Source of the DNA: Gemmatimonadota bacterium
GTDB taxonomy: Bacteria > Gemmatimonadota > Gemmatimonadetes > Gemmatimonadales > GWC2-71-9
Assembly: GCA_022710485.1 (NCBI GenBank)
Contig: JAKLGU010000011.1
Coordinates: forward strand, 1 to 64,000
Length of the DNA stretch: 64,000 nucleotides
Direction: 5' to 3'
Shown: piece by piece, positions 19,795 through 29,015 of the stretch
Layout of the letters: every line of letters starts with the position of its first letter
How positions within the stretch are numbered: the first letter of the stretch is position 1
The notes under the pieces: generated by a model
What the model saw: only the letters and a program-made list of their open reading frames with translations
What the model was told of the DNA's origin: nothing
The model's database searches: none
Translations under genes and position numbers: made by a program

Positions 19795-22496
19795 TGCTTC
19801 ACCTTGGCCTTCAGCTCGGTGAACCAGTTCTCCACGTACACCTGCTCCTCGCCCGATCCGTCGTCGAAGTCCCTGATCATCAGGAACCGGCGGTCGTCGG
19901 GCGCCACGTCGTACTGCGCGCGATTCCTCGCCGCACGATATCCCGACAGCGAAAAGAGCATGCGGGGTGTGCCGGGCGTGAAGGTCGCTCCGGGGAGCAC
20001 GTCGACGACCATCAGGCGGCCCCCGCTCTTGTAGAAGAGCTCCCGGCCGTTACGGGCCCAGCGGGGCTCGTTGCCGCCGCCGATCGAGACGAGACGAGTT
20101 GAGCTGATGTTGGGGAACGGGGAGACGTAGACCTCGAAGCGCCCCGTCGCATCCGAGGTGTACGCGATCCAGCGGCTGTCCGGAGACAGGACTGCCTGCA
20201 TGCTGGTGGCCTGGTCGACCACCAGCGGCACCAGGGTGGTATCGCCATTGAGCCGCCGGCCGCGGATATTCGAAAACGCGACGGCCTCGTCGGAGCGCAC
20301 GACGATCCACTCCCCGTCGCGGGACAGTTCCGCCTCCCACAGGCCGAAGAGGTGGCGCACGAGTAACTCGGGCGGCGCGCTGCCGTCGACCGGCATGCGG
20401 TACACGTCAAAGGCGTCCTGGCTCCCTCCCCCGCGTTGGTTCGAGACGTACGCGATGAAGCGACCGTCGGGGGACCAGGACGGCCTCCAGTTCACGGTTC
20501 CCGCCTGTGTGAGCTTCTGCCGTGTCCCGTCCGCCCGCCGGATCCAGATCTGGGTGGAGCCGTCGCGCACGCTCACCGCCAGGGCCTTCCCGTCCGGGGA
20601 GACGGCGGGGTAGTCGAATTCGCCGCGCCACGTCGAGTCCACCGGCGCACTCGCGCCGTCCCGCGAGACCCACACCAGTTCGGATGGCGTCCGCTCACCC
20701 GCGGCGACCGAGTAGAGCAGGGTCCCGGAAGACGACAGTGCCACGGTGGTCGGCACGACATCCTCGAGGACCGGCACCGCAGGCGTGCTGATGGCCAGCT
20801 GCTTCGGGTCGAAACCCGCCGCATACAACCCACCCGCCCGGTCGGTGTAGAGCAGGTGCCCCGTCGGCGAGTACCAGGCGCCGGCCGTGTTCGGCACCAG
20901 CAGCCGCGAACTGTCGGCGGCGAAATCGAAGACGTACACACCGGATTCGATGGCGCAGTTGCCCGGACAACTCGTGTGCAGGAATCCCCTGCTCCCCGGG
21001 AGCGGGGAGAGCGTCAGAAGGAGCCGGCGGCGCTGGGAGCTGTCGGCCTGGACGGACGCGCTCGCTCCCCCGTCGGCGGAGACTTTCTTCAAGTCGGTGA
21101 CCTCGCCAGCGTACACGATGGTCCCGTTGTCCAGCCACGCGCCCGAGACCTGGATCGTATTCGCGTCCTCGGCGAGGGTGATCGAGCCTCCGCCGTCGAC
21201 GCTGACCTTGCGGAGCCTGCCGTCGGTCGTGACGTACCCGACCCACTTCCCGTCGGGGGAAAAGAACGGCGACACGCCCCCTTCGGTGCCCGCGATCGGC
21301 CCGGCTTCGCGCTCGTGCCGGAGCTTCCGGTAGAGCTGGATGCCGCCTTCCGCGGAGTCGGAGTAGACGATGCTCGAGCCGTCCGGGGCGATCGCAGCCT
21401 GAGATGCCAGCAGGTTCCTGCCGGCTGCCTGGAACCCGCCGCGCGTGTGCTGCCACAGAACGACTCGTTGCCGGGTGGTCTGGGCCGCCGGGCTCGGGCG
21501 CAGCCAGCCCCAGAGTGCAATCGTTGCCGTCGCGGCGAGGAGGGGCAGTACCAGCAGGCGGGGCAGCGGGGCCGCAGGGCTGCGAGGCCGCGCACCACTT
21601 CTCGAGTGTCCCCCGGCCATGGAGCTCCCGACGGCACCGAAGCCGGGATTGCCGAGCGCTGCGGCAAACTCGGCCGCGGTGGCGAACCGGTCGGCGGGCA
21701 GCTTCTCCAACGACTTGGCCACCGCGTCCGCCACGTTCTGCGGCACCGCCTTCCGGAGCTTCGTGACCGGCGCGGCGTCCTCCGTCACGATCTTCATAAT
21801 GATCTGCTGGGCCGAGGCACCGGTGTGTGGCGGGTTCCCGGTGAGCATCTCGTAGAGCACGCTGCCTAGCGAATAGATGTCGGACCGGGCGGTGATGAGC
21901 TTTTCCGCCGTGGCCTGCTCCGGGCTCATGTAGTGCGGGGTGCCGAGCGACATGCCGGTCTCGGTCATCCGGCCGCCCGCCGCCGCACTGAGCGCGAGGG
22001 CGATGCCGAAGTCGGCCACCATCGGCCGGCCGTCGTGGAGCAGGATGTTCTCCGGCTTGATGTCGCGGTGGATGACGCCGTGCCGGTGGGCGTAGTCCAG
22101 CGCGTCGGCCACCGCCACCGTGATCCGCACCGCTTCATCGATACTCAGTTGGGTTTCCCGATCGAGCTTGGTACGAAGCGTCTCGCCCTCGATGTAGGGC
22201 ATTACATAATAGAGGAAGACGCCTTCCCCGCTTTCCCGCTTCCCCGCCTCCCCGCTGTCAAAGAGCGGCAGGATGTGCGGATGCTGGAGCGCCGCGGTGG
22301 TCTTGATCTCCACTACGAAGCGCTCGGCGCCGATGACGGCGGCGAGTTCCGGCTTCAGGACCTTGAGCGCCACCTTGCGGTCGTGCTTGAGGTCCTGGGC
22401 CAGGTAGACGGTGGCCATGCCCCCCTGACCCAGCTCACGCTCGATGCGGTAGCGGTCGGCCAATGCCGCGGAGAGGCGTGGCAGCGGATCCGTCAT
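19791..22496 (-). CDS. Ser/Thr protein kinase with TolB/PD40 beta-propeller and repeat-derived loop
   Basis: 901-aa kinase with complete catalytic motifs, a membrane helix near 325-345, and a PD40 propeller (IAPDG, FSPDG, WSPDG, LSPDS). Between beta4 and beta5, residues 83-93 (EAGKRESGEGV) replace the usual 4-residue loop; the DNA there is a CCCCGCTT-type repeat also found in the leftmost kinase and near 56.9 kb. The propeller has a Cys pair (SCPGNC). The start ATG overlaps the upstream kinase stop (ATGA) and the stop overlaps the permease start (GTGA). Confidence 0.95.
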   Translation of the reverse strand: MTDPLPRLSAALADRYRIERELGQGGMATVYLAQDLKHDRKVALKVLKPELAAVIGAERFVVEIKTTAALQHPHILPLFDSGEAGKRESGEGVFLYYVMPYIEGETLRTKLDRETQLSIDEAVRITVAVADALDYAHRHGVIHRDIKPENILLHDGRPMVADFGIALALSAAAGGRMTETGMSLGTPHYMSPEQATAEKLITARSDIYSLGSVLYEMLTGNPPHTGASAQQIIMKIVTEDAAPVTKLRKAVPQNVADAVAKSLEKLPADRFATAAEFAAALGNPGFGAVGSSMAGGHSRSGARPRSPAAPLPRLLVLPLLAATATIALWGWLRPSPAAQTTRQRVVLWQHTRGGFQAAGRNLLASQAAIAPDGSSIVYSDSAEGGIQLYRKLRHEREAGPIAGTEGGVSPFFSPDGKWVGYVTTDGRLRKVSVDGGGSITLAEDANTIQVSGAWLDNGTIVYAGEVTDLKKVSADGGASASVQADSSQRRRLLLTLSPLPGSRGFLHTSCPGNCAIESGVYVFDFAADSSRLLVPNTAGAWYSPTGHLLYTDRAGGLYAAGFDPKQLAISTPAVPVLEDVVPTTVALSSSGTLLYSVAAGERTPSELVWVSRDGASAPVDSTWRGEFDYPAVSPDGKALAVSVRDGSTQIWIRRADGTRQKLTQAGTVNWRPSWSPDGRFIAYVSNQRGGGSQDAFDVYRMPVDGSAPPELLVRHLFGLWEAELSRDGEWIVVRSDEAVAFSNIRGRRLNGDTTLVPLVVDQATSMQAVLSPDSRWIAYTSDATGRFEVYVSPFPNISSTRLVSIGGGNEPRWARNGRELFYKSGGRLMVVDVLPGATFTPGTPRMLFSLSGYRAARNRAQYDVAPDDRRFLMIRDFDDGSGEEQVYVENWFTELKAKVKQ

Positions 22497-25141
22497 TTCC
22501 GTCCCTTCATTTCGTCGAACCAGTTGAACACCATCACCAGTTCGCCGTTTTCGTTCGCCGCCTGGTTGACCATCAGGAAGCGGCCATCGCGGCTCACGTC
22601 GTAGGCGTGATGGAAATTGTCCGTCACCGCGTTTGGGCTGACGAAGAGGACGCGGGGAGGGCGCGCGGTGAAAGTGGCGCCGAGCGTGACCTCCGCCGCC
22701 ATCATCTCCCCGGCGCGGGTGCGGTAGTACAGTTCCTTGCCGGTGGGGGCCCAGCGCGGTTCCTCGCCGCCATTCGGCGACACCTGGGTGCGCCCTGCTC
22801 CTGGATCATCGATCCGTCGCACGAAGATCTCGTTGCGCCCCGATTCACCGGTGACATAGGCGAACCACCGGCCATCGGGTGACACGGCCGGCGCGAACTC
22901 GTCGTGGGGGCCGGACACCAGGAGGCGCTGGGCGGTGTCGCCTTCGGAGGCGAGCACGATGTCGCGTCCGCCCGTCGTGCTGCCGAGCCGGGCCAGGAAG
23001 CGCTTCCCATCCGGCATCCAGTCGACACCCTCGACGCTTCGTCCGGTCTTGAGCAGCACCTCGGCCTCGGCACTGCCGTCTGCGCGCTGCACCCAGCCCT
23101 GGCGCACCCCGCCGGCCTGCGCGGAGATGAACGCCACGCGGCGTCCGTCGGCGGCCCAGACCGGTCGGCTGGCCCCGCCGGGCTTGAAGGACACGCGGGA
23201 GAGGGGGCCGCCGGGGAGGCGCTTCACCCAGATCTGTTCGCCATCGCTTCCCAGCGCGGCGACAGCGAGTTGCGAGTTGTCGGGCGACAGGGACACGTCG
23301 CTGAACTGGCCGCGCCACGCGCTGTCCACCGGGGTCTGCTTCCCGCTGCGATCGACCCAGACCACCTGTGCGCTCCCCGCGCCGCCCCCGGACATGTAGG
23401 CGAGAGTGCCGTTGTCGCTGACGCTGAACTGTGCCGAGCCACTGCTGCCGTCGATCTGCACCTGCTCGGCGATAGCGATCGGGGCGCCGGTGACCCTGCC
23501 AGCGGACGGGTCGAACGCGACCCGCATCAGCGAGCCGGTGCTGGTGGCGTACACGACGTGGCCTGTGGTGACATACCGCCCGTAGAGGCCCTGAATGACA
23601 GGCGTCGACACCCCGGTGGCCAGGTCCAGCACGGCCAGCTCCGCGTCGGCAATGGAATTGTGCCAGTCCTGCACCAGGAGACGCTTTCCGCCCGGAAGCA
23701 CCTGCGCCCAGTCGTGCTCGGTCACCCCCTTTGCCGAGTCGAGCGTGCTCACCGCCTCCGCCACCCCGCCACCCGCGGGTACCCGGGTGGCGACGGACCG
23801 GTTGCTGGTGAAGTAGATGAAGCCGGACTCGTCCCAGTCTCCCCCCCAGGGCACGGAGGAGTCCCGGACCACGGTGAGCGACGGCCCGCCGTTGATGGAC
23901 ACCACGCGGAGGTCGCCCGGGTTGCCGGTGAAGAAGCCGACCGACTGCCCGTCCGGCGAGAAGAAGGGGGCGGAGGCCCCGCTGGTCCCTGGCAGTGGGC
24001 GTCCGGTGAGCGAGTTCAGGTCACGGATCCAGAGCTGTGCTCCGCTCATGGTGTCCGCGCCGATGTACACCATGCGTGAGCCGTCGCGCGACAGTGCGAA
24101 GCGACGTGTCGGAGCGGAACGGATCTTCTCGCCGGCGGGAAACGATACGGACACGCGAACGGTGGTTTGCGCCGGCTCGTGCTGCCAGGCCCAGGTGCCG
24201 AAGGCCAGCGCAGCAATCGCCAGGACGGCGGCTCCCAGGGCCACGCCCCGCCACCGGCCGGCAGCAGGACTGGCGGCGGCCATGAACGCCGTCATCGATG
24301 GCGTGAACGTCGTGCTCGTCAACGCCTCGGCGAATTCCGCCGCCGTCCCGAAGCGATCGGCCGGCAGCTTCTGCAGCGCCTGCATGATCGCCGCCTCGAC
24401 CTGGGGCGGCACCGTCTTCCGGTGCAGTGTCAGGGCGTGGGGCGCATCAGTCATCACCTTGGCGATGATGGCCTGCGCGGTCGGGCCGGTGAAGGGCGGC
24501 TCGCCCATCAGCATCTCGTAGAGCACACAGCCGAGGGCATACACGTCGGAGCGGGCGGTGATCTCCCGCTCCCCCATCGCCTGCTCGGGACTCATGTAGT
24601 GCGGCGTGCCGAGCGACATGCCGGTCTCGGTCATGCGCGTCCCACCCGCCTTGCTGGCGGCGAGCGCAATGCCGAAATCGGCGACCAGCGCGGAGCCGTC
24701 GTGCAGCAGGATATTCTCGGGCTTGATGTCGCGGTGGATCACGCCGTGGCGGTGGGCATAGTCGAGCGCCGCCGCCACCTCGGTGGTGATCCGCACTGCG
24801 TCCGCCACCGGGAGCTGCTTCTCCCGGCTAATACGGTCGCGGACCGTTTCCCCCTCGACATAGGGCATCACGTAGAAGAGGAAGGAGTCGGCCTCTCCGG
24901 AGTCGTGGAGCGGGAGGATGTGCGGATGCTGGAGATTGGCGGTGGTCTTGATCTCACTCAGGAACCGCTCGGCGCCGATGACGGCGGCCAATTCGGGCCG
25001 CAGCACCTTGACCGCCACCTTCCGGTCGTGTTTCAGGTCCTGCGCCAGGTAGACGGTGGCCATGCCGCCGGCGCCAAGCTCCCGCTCGATGCGGTACTTG
25101 TCGGCGAGTGCGGTGGAGAGGCGGGCAAGTGGTTCGGTCAA
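22493..25141 (-). CDS. Ser/Thr protein kinase with TolB/PD40 beta-propeller
   Basis: 882-aa receptor-like kinase. Kinase domain with GAGGMATVYLAQD, VAVKV, HRDIKPEN, DFGIALAASKAGG and MSPEQAMGERE. A membrane helix lies near 298-318 and the remainder is PD40 blades with FSPDG, LSPDN, VSPDG. No conserved Cys pair in the propeller. The start is TTG with GGGAG about 10 nt upstream; no alternative start precedes the conserved N-terminal helix. It follows nucleotidyltransferase module 2 by 47 nt and is coupled to the next kinase by ATGA. Close in motif pattern to the kinase at 26349. Confidence 0.95.
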   Translation of the reverse strand: MTEPLARLSTALADKYRIERELGAGGMATVYLAQDLKHDRKVAVKVLRPELAAVIGAERFLSEIKTTANLQHPHILPLHDSGEADSFLFYVMPYVEGETVRDRISREKQLPVADAVRITTEVAAALDYAHRHGVIHRDIKPENILLHDGSALVADFGIALAASKAGGTRMTETGMSLGTPHYMSPEQAMGEREITARSDVYALGCVLYEMLMGEPPFTGPTAQAIIAKVMTDAPHALTLHRKTVPPQVEAAIMQALQKLPADRFGTAAEFAEALTSTTFTPSMTAFMAAASPAAGRWRGVALGAAVLAIAALAFGTWAWQHEPAQTTVRVSVSFPAGEKIRSAPTRRFALSRDGSRMVYIGADTMSGAQLWIRDLNSLTGRPLPGTSGASAPFFSPDGQSVGFFTGNPGDLRVVSINGGPSLTVVRDSSVPWGGDWDESGFIYFTSNRSVATRVPAGGGVAEAVSTLDSAKGVTEHDWAQVLPGGKRLLVQDWHNSIADAELAVLDLATGVSTPVIQGLYGRYVTTGHVVYATSTGSLMRVAFDPSAGRVTGAPIAIAEQVQIDGSSGSAQFSVSDNGTLAYMSGGGAGSAQVVWVDRSGKQTPVDSAWRGQFSDVSLSPDNSQLAVAALGSDGEQIWVKRLPGGPLSRVSFKPGGASRPVWAADGRRVAFISAQAGGVRQGWVQRADGSAEAEVLLKTGRSVEGVDWMPDGKRFLARLGSTTGGRDIVLASEGDTAQRLLVSGPHDEFAPAVSPDGRWFAYVTGESGRNEIFVRRIDDPGAGRTQVSPNGGEEPRWAPTGKELYYRTRAGEMMAAEVTLGATFTARPPRVLFVSPNAVTDNFHHAYDVSRDGRFLMVNQAANENGELVMVFNWFDEMKGRK

Positions 25142-25188
25142 GCTAGTCGACTCCCATCATGGATATTTCGAGGTCTTCGCGGCTGCCG

Positions 25189-25722
25189 TCACGAGCTCGG
25201 GATCCGCGCGGCCGCGGCGGCCCGGACGCGTGGGTCCAGGGCAGCCACCAGCGCCAGCCGATCGTGCAGCCGCGCCTCGTCCACGAGGCCCCGTTCCACG
25301 AGGGCGCGACAGAACTCCAGGTCCTTCGGGCGGCCGGCGATCGCCTTCGACACCCACAGGTCGTGGGGCTCCAGGCACCACGCGACGACCCCGTTGGTAC
25401 CAGGCGACTCGAAGCGCACCAGCCGTTCACGCCATCCCGCCGGCAGCACGGCCGTCGTCTCGACGACGCCCTGCGCGTAGTAGCCGAACGTCGCGTGAAA
25501 CATCGAAGCCTCTCCGATGGAACCGTCAATCAGGTCGGCCATGCGGCCATCGGCATCGTCGCGCATCGCCGCCACATCCACCTCGATGGAGCGGGACGCT
25601 TCCGGGGGCAGGTCCCCGGCCATGCTCGCGTGGAGTGCCTGGCTCCCGATGATCAGGACCTCATTGACACCGAGTACCGAGCCGGCCGCCCGAATCGCGT
25701 GCTCGAATTCTTCCCGCTTCAC
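25189..25722 (-). CDS. nucleotidyltransferase, putative toxin of module 2
   Basis: 177-aa nucleotidyltransferase-fold protein (DUF6036-like). G-S at 26-27 is followed by a longer spacer and then E47-V-D49, so the second acidic motif reads E-x-D rather than D-x-D. A short helical C-terminus contains PHDLWVSKAIAGRPKD, the Lys/Asp helix common in these families. The GTG start overlaps the upstream XRE gene as GTGA, exactly as in module 1. Role as a toxin is inferred from pairing with the HTH gene; an abortive-infection or house-keeping role is also possible. Confidence 0.78.
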   Translation of the reverse strand: MKREEFEHAIRAAGSVLGVNEVLIIGSQALHASMAGDLPPEASRSIEVDVAAMRDDADGRMADLIDGSIGEASMFHATFGYYAQGVVETTAVLPAGWRERLVRFESPGTNGVVAWCLEPHDLWVSKAIAGRPKDLEFCRALVERGLVDEARLHDRLALVAALDPRVRAAAAARIPSS

Positions 25723-26225
25723 GCGGCCCGCCCCTCGTCGTCCGCAAATGCGCGGTACACCTCGGCCCGCTCGGCGGCTGTGAGCACACCGGCGAACGGC
25801 GTCACGTGGCGCAGCTCCCGCGCCCACGGGTCGGGATCGGTCAGGAGCGGCAGCAGCGCCTCGACCGGCCGATCGAGCAGGACGCTCCACTCCCGCAGTG
25901 GGAGAGACGATCCCACCTGGCGCGCCATCATGTTGGCCAGGCCGTGCCGGGCCTGTGCAAGCACCGCATCGGGGTGCTCGCGCAGCCGGCTCGCGATGGC
26001 CCGATGCAGGGCGAGCGACCGCCGGTCCTCCCGCGTCAGCGGGGGGAAGTACCCGACAGCGGCGTCGAGTCCCACGGCCCTCGCCAGCCGCTGGACCGTA
26101 CCGATCGAGGGGCTCTTTCGGCTGGCCTCGTAGGCGGCGATGGCGGGTTGGGATGTCCCCCCGGCCCGCGCCAGCTCGGCTTGGGTCATGTCGACCAGTG
26201 CTCTAAGTGCTCGCACGGCATTCAT
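25719..26225 (-). CDS. XRE-family HTH protein, putative antitoxin of module 2
   Basis: 168-aa protein with an N-terminal XRE helix-turn-helix (about residues 5-53: MTQAELARAGGTSQPAIAAYE, SIGTVQRLARAVGL) and a helical C-terminal half that may neutralise the partner. It should bind the palindrome overlapping its own promoter and repress the pair. The ATG lies 6 nt after the -10 box and has no ribosome site, so the message is probably leaderless. Coupled by GTGA to the nucleotidyltransferase gene. Confidence 0.85.
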   Translation of the reverse strand: MNAVRALRALVDMTQAELARAGGTSQPAIAAYEASRKSPSIGTVQRLARAVGLDAAVGYFPPLTREDRRSLALHRAIASRLREHPDAVLAQARHGLANMMARQVGSSLPLREWSVLLDRPVEALLPLLTDPDPWARELRHVTPFAGVLTAAERAEVYRAFADDEGRAA

Positions 26226-26231
26226 TTAAAC

Positions 26232-26260
26232 ACTATATCCTATTGGATATACTTTGTCAA
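26232..26260 (-). promoter_or_regulatory. sigma70-type promoter and operator of module 2
   Basis: Minus-strand TTGACA (26255-26260), 17-nt spacer, TATAGT (26232-26237): close to consensus. The inverted repeat TATATCC-N4-GGATATA (26234-26251) overlaps the spacer and -10. The XRE ATG is 6 nt beyond the -10. The locally AT-rich stretch stands out in GC-rich surroundings. The -35 contains the stop codon of kinase stub 2. Confidence 0.75.
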
Positions 26261-26352
26261 TTATGGATGGCTATGCCGCCCTGACCGAGTTCCCATTCGA
26301 TCTTGTAGCGGTCGGCGAGGGCCGCGATCAGTCGGTCGGGGGCGGGGTTCAC
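26257..26352 (-). pseudogene. truncated Ser/Thr kinase N-terminus (stub 2)
   Basis: A 31-codon frame starts at a GTG overlapping the stop of the kinase at 26349 (GTGA), as intact genes of this array do. It encodes the common N-terminus (PDRLIAALADRYKIEWELGQGG) and then ends as IAIHN. The break is at the same codon as in stub 1, with the same ATG-to-ATA change. The promoter of module 2 begins at the break point, so insertion of the module into a kinase gene is the simplest reading. Confidence 0.72.
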
Positions 26353-29015
26353 TTCGCCACCTGCTCGAGCCGCTCGAGCTCCACGCGCCAGTTGAAGATG
26401 GCCCGGAGCGACGGGGCGTCCCGCCCGCTGGAGGCGATCATCAGGAAGCGCCTGCCGTCGGGATGGACGGCGTAGGCCCGGTGATACCCTTGCTGCGACA
26501 TGCCGGAGGCGATGAACAGCCGCGTGGGCGCCCCGTGCGAGAAGCCGGCCCCGGTGGTGACAGGCACGGCCCACACCCCGCCCTGGCGATCGCGGAAAAA
26601 GAGCTCGCGCCCGTCGGCGCGCCAGAGCGGCTCGTTGGCGCCGCCCACCGACACCGCAATCCGGGCGGAGTCGACGTTGGGGAAGGGCCGGACGTACACC
26701 TCCGGCCGCCCCGATTCTTCCGACACATAGGCCAGCCACCGGCCATCGGGCGAAAGCACCATGCCGTAGTGATCGTACGTCGACTGAAGCAGGGGGCGCG
26801 GCACGGAGTCGGCGCCCGGGCCCGCCATCAGGAGGTACCGGGTTCCCGGACCGGATCCTTCCGAGCGCAGGAGCGTGTAGCGCCCGAGGGGGTCGAAGAA
26901 GACTTCGTCGGCGCGAATGTCCCCTGGCACCGCGACCCGCGCGCCGTCGCTGCCGTCAGCGCGTCGGATCCAGGCCGTCCGCACGTTGTCGCGTGTGGCG
27001 ATGAACCCGACGCTCCGGCCGTCCGGTGCCCACACCGGCCGGTCCGCGCTGCCCGTCGCCTCGAAGGGAAGGCGGGTGAAGGAGCCGGTGGAGAGCTGCT
27101 TGACCCAGATCTGCTGCGATCCCTCGTCCATCCGCGAAACGGCGATCTGCGAGCCGTCTGGGGACAGTGCCACCGCGCCGAACGTGCCGTGGATGGAGGT
27201 GTCCACCGGCGTCACGCCGCCGTCGCGCGCCACCCACTGCAGGCCGTCATCCCCGGCGGTAGTCTGGTAGACGATCGTGCCGGTGGCGGAGACCGCGAAC
27301 GCCGCCGTCCCGTTCTGGGTTTCCTCCTGCAGGTCCTGAAGGACGATCGCGGGAGACCCGAGGAGCTTCGCCTTGCGCGGATCGAACCGGACGGCAAGCA
27401 GCTGTCCCTTGCCGTCGCCAGCGGCGATGAAGCCGGGCGCCACGTAGCGCGCCATGGAGGCTGCCATCAACTCGGTGACCGCCCCGCTCCGGAGGTCCAC
27501 CACGCCGACCGTATTGTTACCGAGCCCGCCCTTCCAGAGCATCACCAGGGCGTGCCGGCTTCCCGGGAGGACGTCGGGGAAGTCGTGTTCCTGGATGCCC
27601 GCGGCGGAATCGGGCCGGGAGATAAGGGTGACCTCGCCGCCCGCTGCCGGCACGCGGGCCAGCCCGCGCCGGTCATGCGTGAAGTAGACGTTGCCGTCGT
27701 CGCCCCAGCTGCCACCTCCGAAGAAGGCCACCGAGTCCTGCACGAGGACCCGGGTCGTCCCACCCGCCACGGACACGACCTTCAGGGTTCCCTTGGATCC
27801 AGTGGAGGTGAAGAACCCGACCGACGAGCCGTCGGGCGAGAAGAACGGGGAAAAAGCGCCGTCCGTGCCGGGGAGTGGCCGGGAGGTTTCCTGATCGAGT
27901 TCACGGAGCCAGAGCGACTCCATGGGGCCGCGGCTGCCGACGAACACGATCCGCCGCCCGTCGGCCGACATCGCCAGGCGGAGGTTGTTGATCGCGCGGA
28001 GCGTCGTGGTGTCGCCCAGGCCGATGGAGGCGCGGACCACCTCCCCGGGACCGATGCTGCCCGCGCTTTCCTTCCGGCCACCGATCAGCACGCCAGCGAG
28101 CAATGCCGCCGCGCCGACCACACCGGCGACGAGCCAGCTCCGGCGCCGCTGGTGGACCGCCACCGGCTGCATGCTGGTCCGCGCCGTCGTCGTAGATGGG
28201 TTGGCGAGCGCGGCCGCGAACTCCGCGGCGGTGGCGAAGCGGTCGGCCGGAAGCTTCTCGAGCGCGGTGAAGACCGCCGCCTCGACGCCGGGCGGGATCG
28301 TCTTCCGCTGCAGCGTGAGCGTACGAGGCTCCTCGGTCATGACCCGGGCGATGATCGCCTGCGCCGTGGGTCCCGTGAAGGGTGGCTCCCCCACCAGCAT
28401 CTCGTACGCCACGCATCCCAGCGCGTAGACGTCGCTCCGCGCCGAGATCTCGCGGTCGCCCATCGCCTGCTCGGGGCTCATGTAGTGCGGCGTGCCGAGA
28501 CTCATGCCGGTCTCAGTCATGCGGGTGCCGCCCGCCTTGCTGGCGGCCAGCGCGATGCCGAAGTCGGCCACCAGCGCGGAGCCGTCGTGGAGCAGGATGT
28601 TCTCGGGCTTGATGTCGCGGTGGATGACGCCGTGGCGGTGGGCGTAGTCGAGCGCGGCCGCCACCTCGCTGGTGATGCGTACCGCGTCCGTCACCGGGAG
28701 CTGCTTCTCTCGGCTGATCCGGTCGCGGACCGTCTCACCCTCGACGTACGGCATCACGTAGAAAAGGAAGCTGTCGGCTTCGCCGCTGTCGAAGAGCGGG
28801 AGGATGTGCGGATGCTGAAGATTGGCGGTGGTCTTGATTTCGGAAAGAAACCGCTCGGCGCCGATCACAGCCGCCAGCTCGGGCCGCAGCACCTTGAGGG
28901 CGACCTTGCGGTCGTGTTTCAGGTCCTGCGCCAGGTAGACGGTGGCCATGCCGCCCGCACCGAGCTCCCGCTCGATGCGGTACTTGTCGGCGAGGGCGGC
29001 GGAGAGGCGGGTCAC
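26349..29015 (-). CDS. Ser/Thr protein kinase with TolB/PD40 beta-propeller
   Basis: 888-aa kinase beginning at a GTG that overlaps the preceding kinase stop (GTGA); longer upstream reading is antisense to that kinase. The N-terminus is short (VTRLSAALADKYRIERELG). All catalytic motifs are present (GAGGMATVYLA, VALKV, HRDIKPEN, DFGIALAASKAGG, MSPEQAMGDRE). Membrane helix near 295-315, then PD40 blades (FSPDG, LSPDG). No Cys pair. Its stop overlaps the start of kinase stub 2. Confidence 0.94.
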   Translation of the reverse strand: MTRLSAALADKYRIERELGAGGMATVYLAQDLKHDRKVALKVLRPELAAVIGAERFLSEIKTTANLQHPHILPLFDSGEADSFLFYVMPYVEGETVRDRISREKQLPVTDAVRITSEVAAALDYAHRHGVIHRDIKPENILLHDGSALVADFGIALAASKAGGTRMTETGMSLGTPHYMSPEQAMGDREISARSDVYALGCVAYEMLVGEPPFTGPTAQAIIARVMTEEPRTLTLQRKTIPPGVEAAVFTALEKLPADRFATAAEFAAALANPSTTTARTSMQPVAVHQRRRSWLVAGVVGAAALLAGVLIGGRKESAGSIGPGEVVRASIGLGDTTTLRAINNLRLAMSADGRRIVFVGSRGPMESLWLRELDQETSRPLPGTDGAFSPFFSPDGSSVGFFTSTGSKGTLKVVSVAGGTTRVLVQDSVAFFGGGSWGDDGNVYFTHDRRGLARVPAAGGEVTLISRPDSAAGIQEHDFPDVLPGSRHALVMLWKGGLGNNTVGVVDLRSGAVTELMAASMARYVAPGFIAAGDGKGQLLAVRFDPRKAKLLGSPAIVLQDLQEETQNGTAAFAVSATGTIVYQTTAGDDGLQWVARDGGVTPVDTSIHGTFGAVALSPDGSQIAVSRMDEGSQQIWVKQLSTGSFTRLPFEATGSADRPVWAPDGRSVGFIATRDNVRTAWIRRADGSDGARVAVPGDIRADEVFFDPLGRYTLLRSEGSGPGTRYLLMAGPGADSVPRPLLQSTYDHYGMVLSPDGRWLAYVSEESGRPEVYVRPFPNVDSARIAVSVGGANEPLWRADGRELFFRDRQGGVWAVPVTTGAGFSHGAPTRLFIASGMSQQGYHRAYAVHPDGRRFLMIASSGRDAPSLRAIFNWRVELERLEQVAK

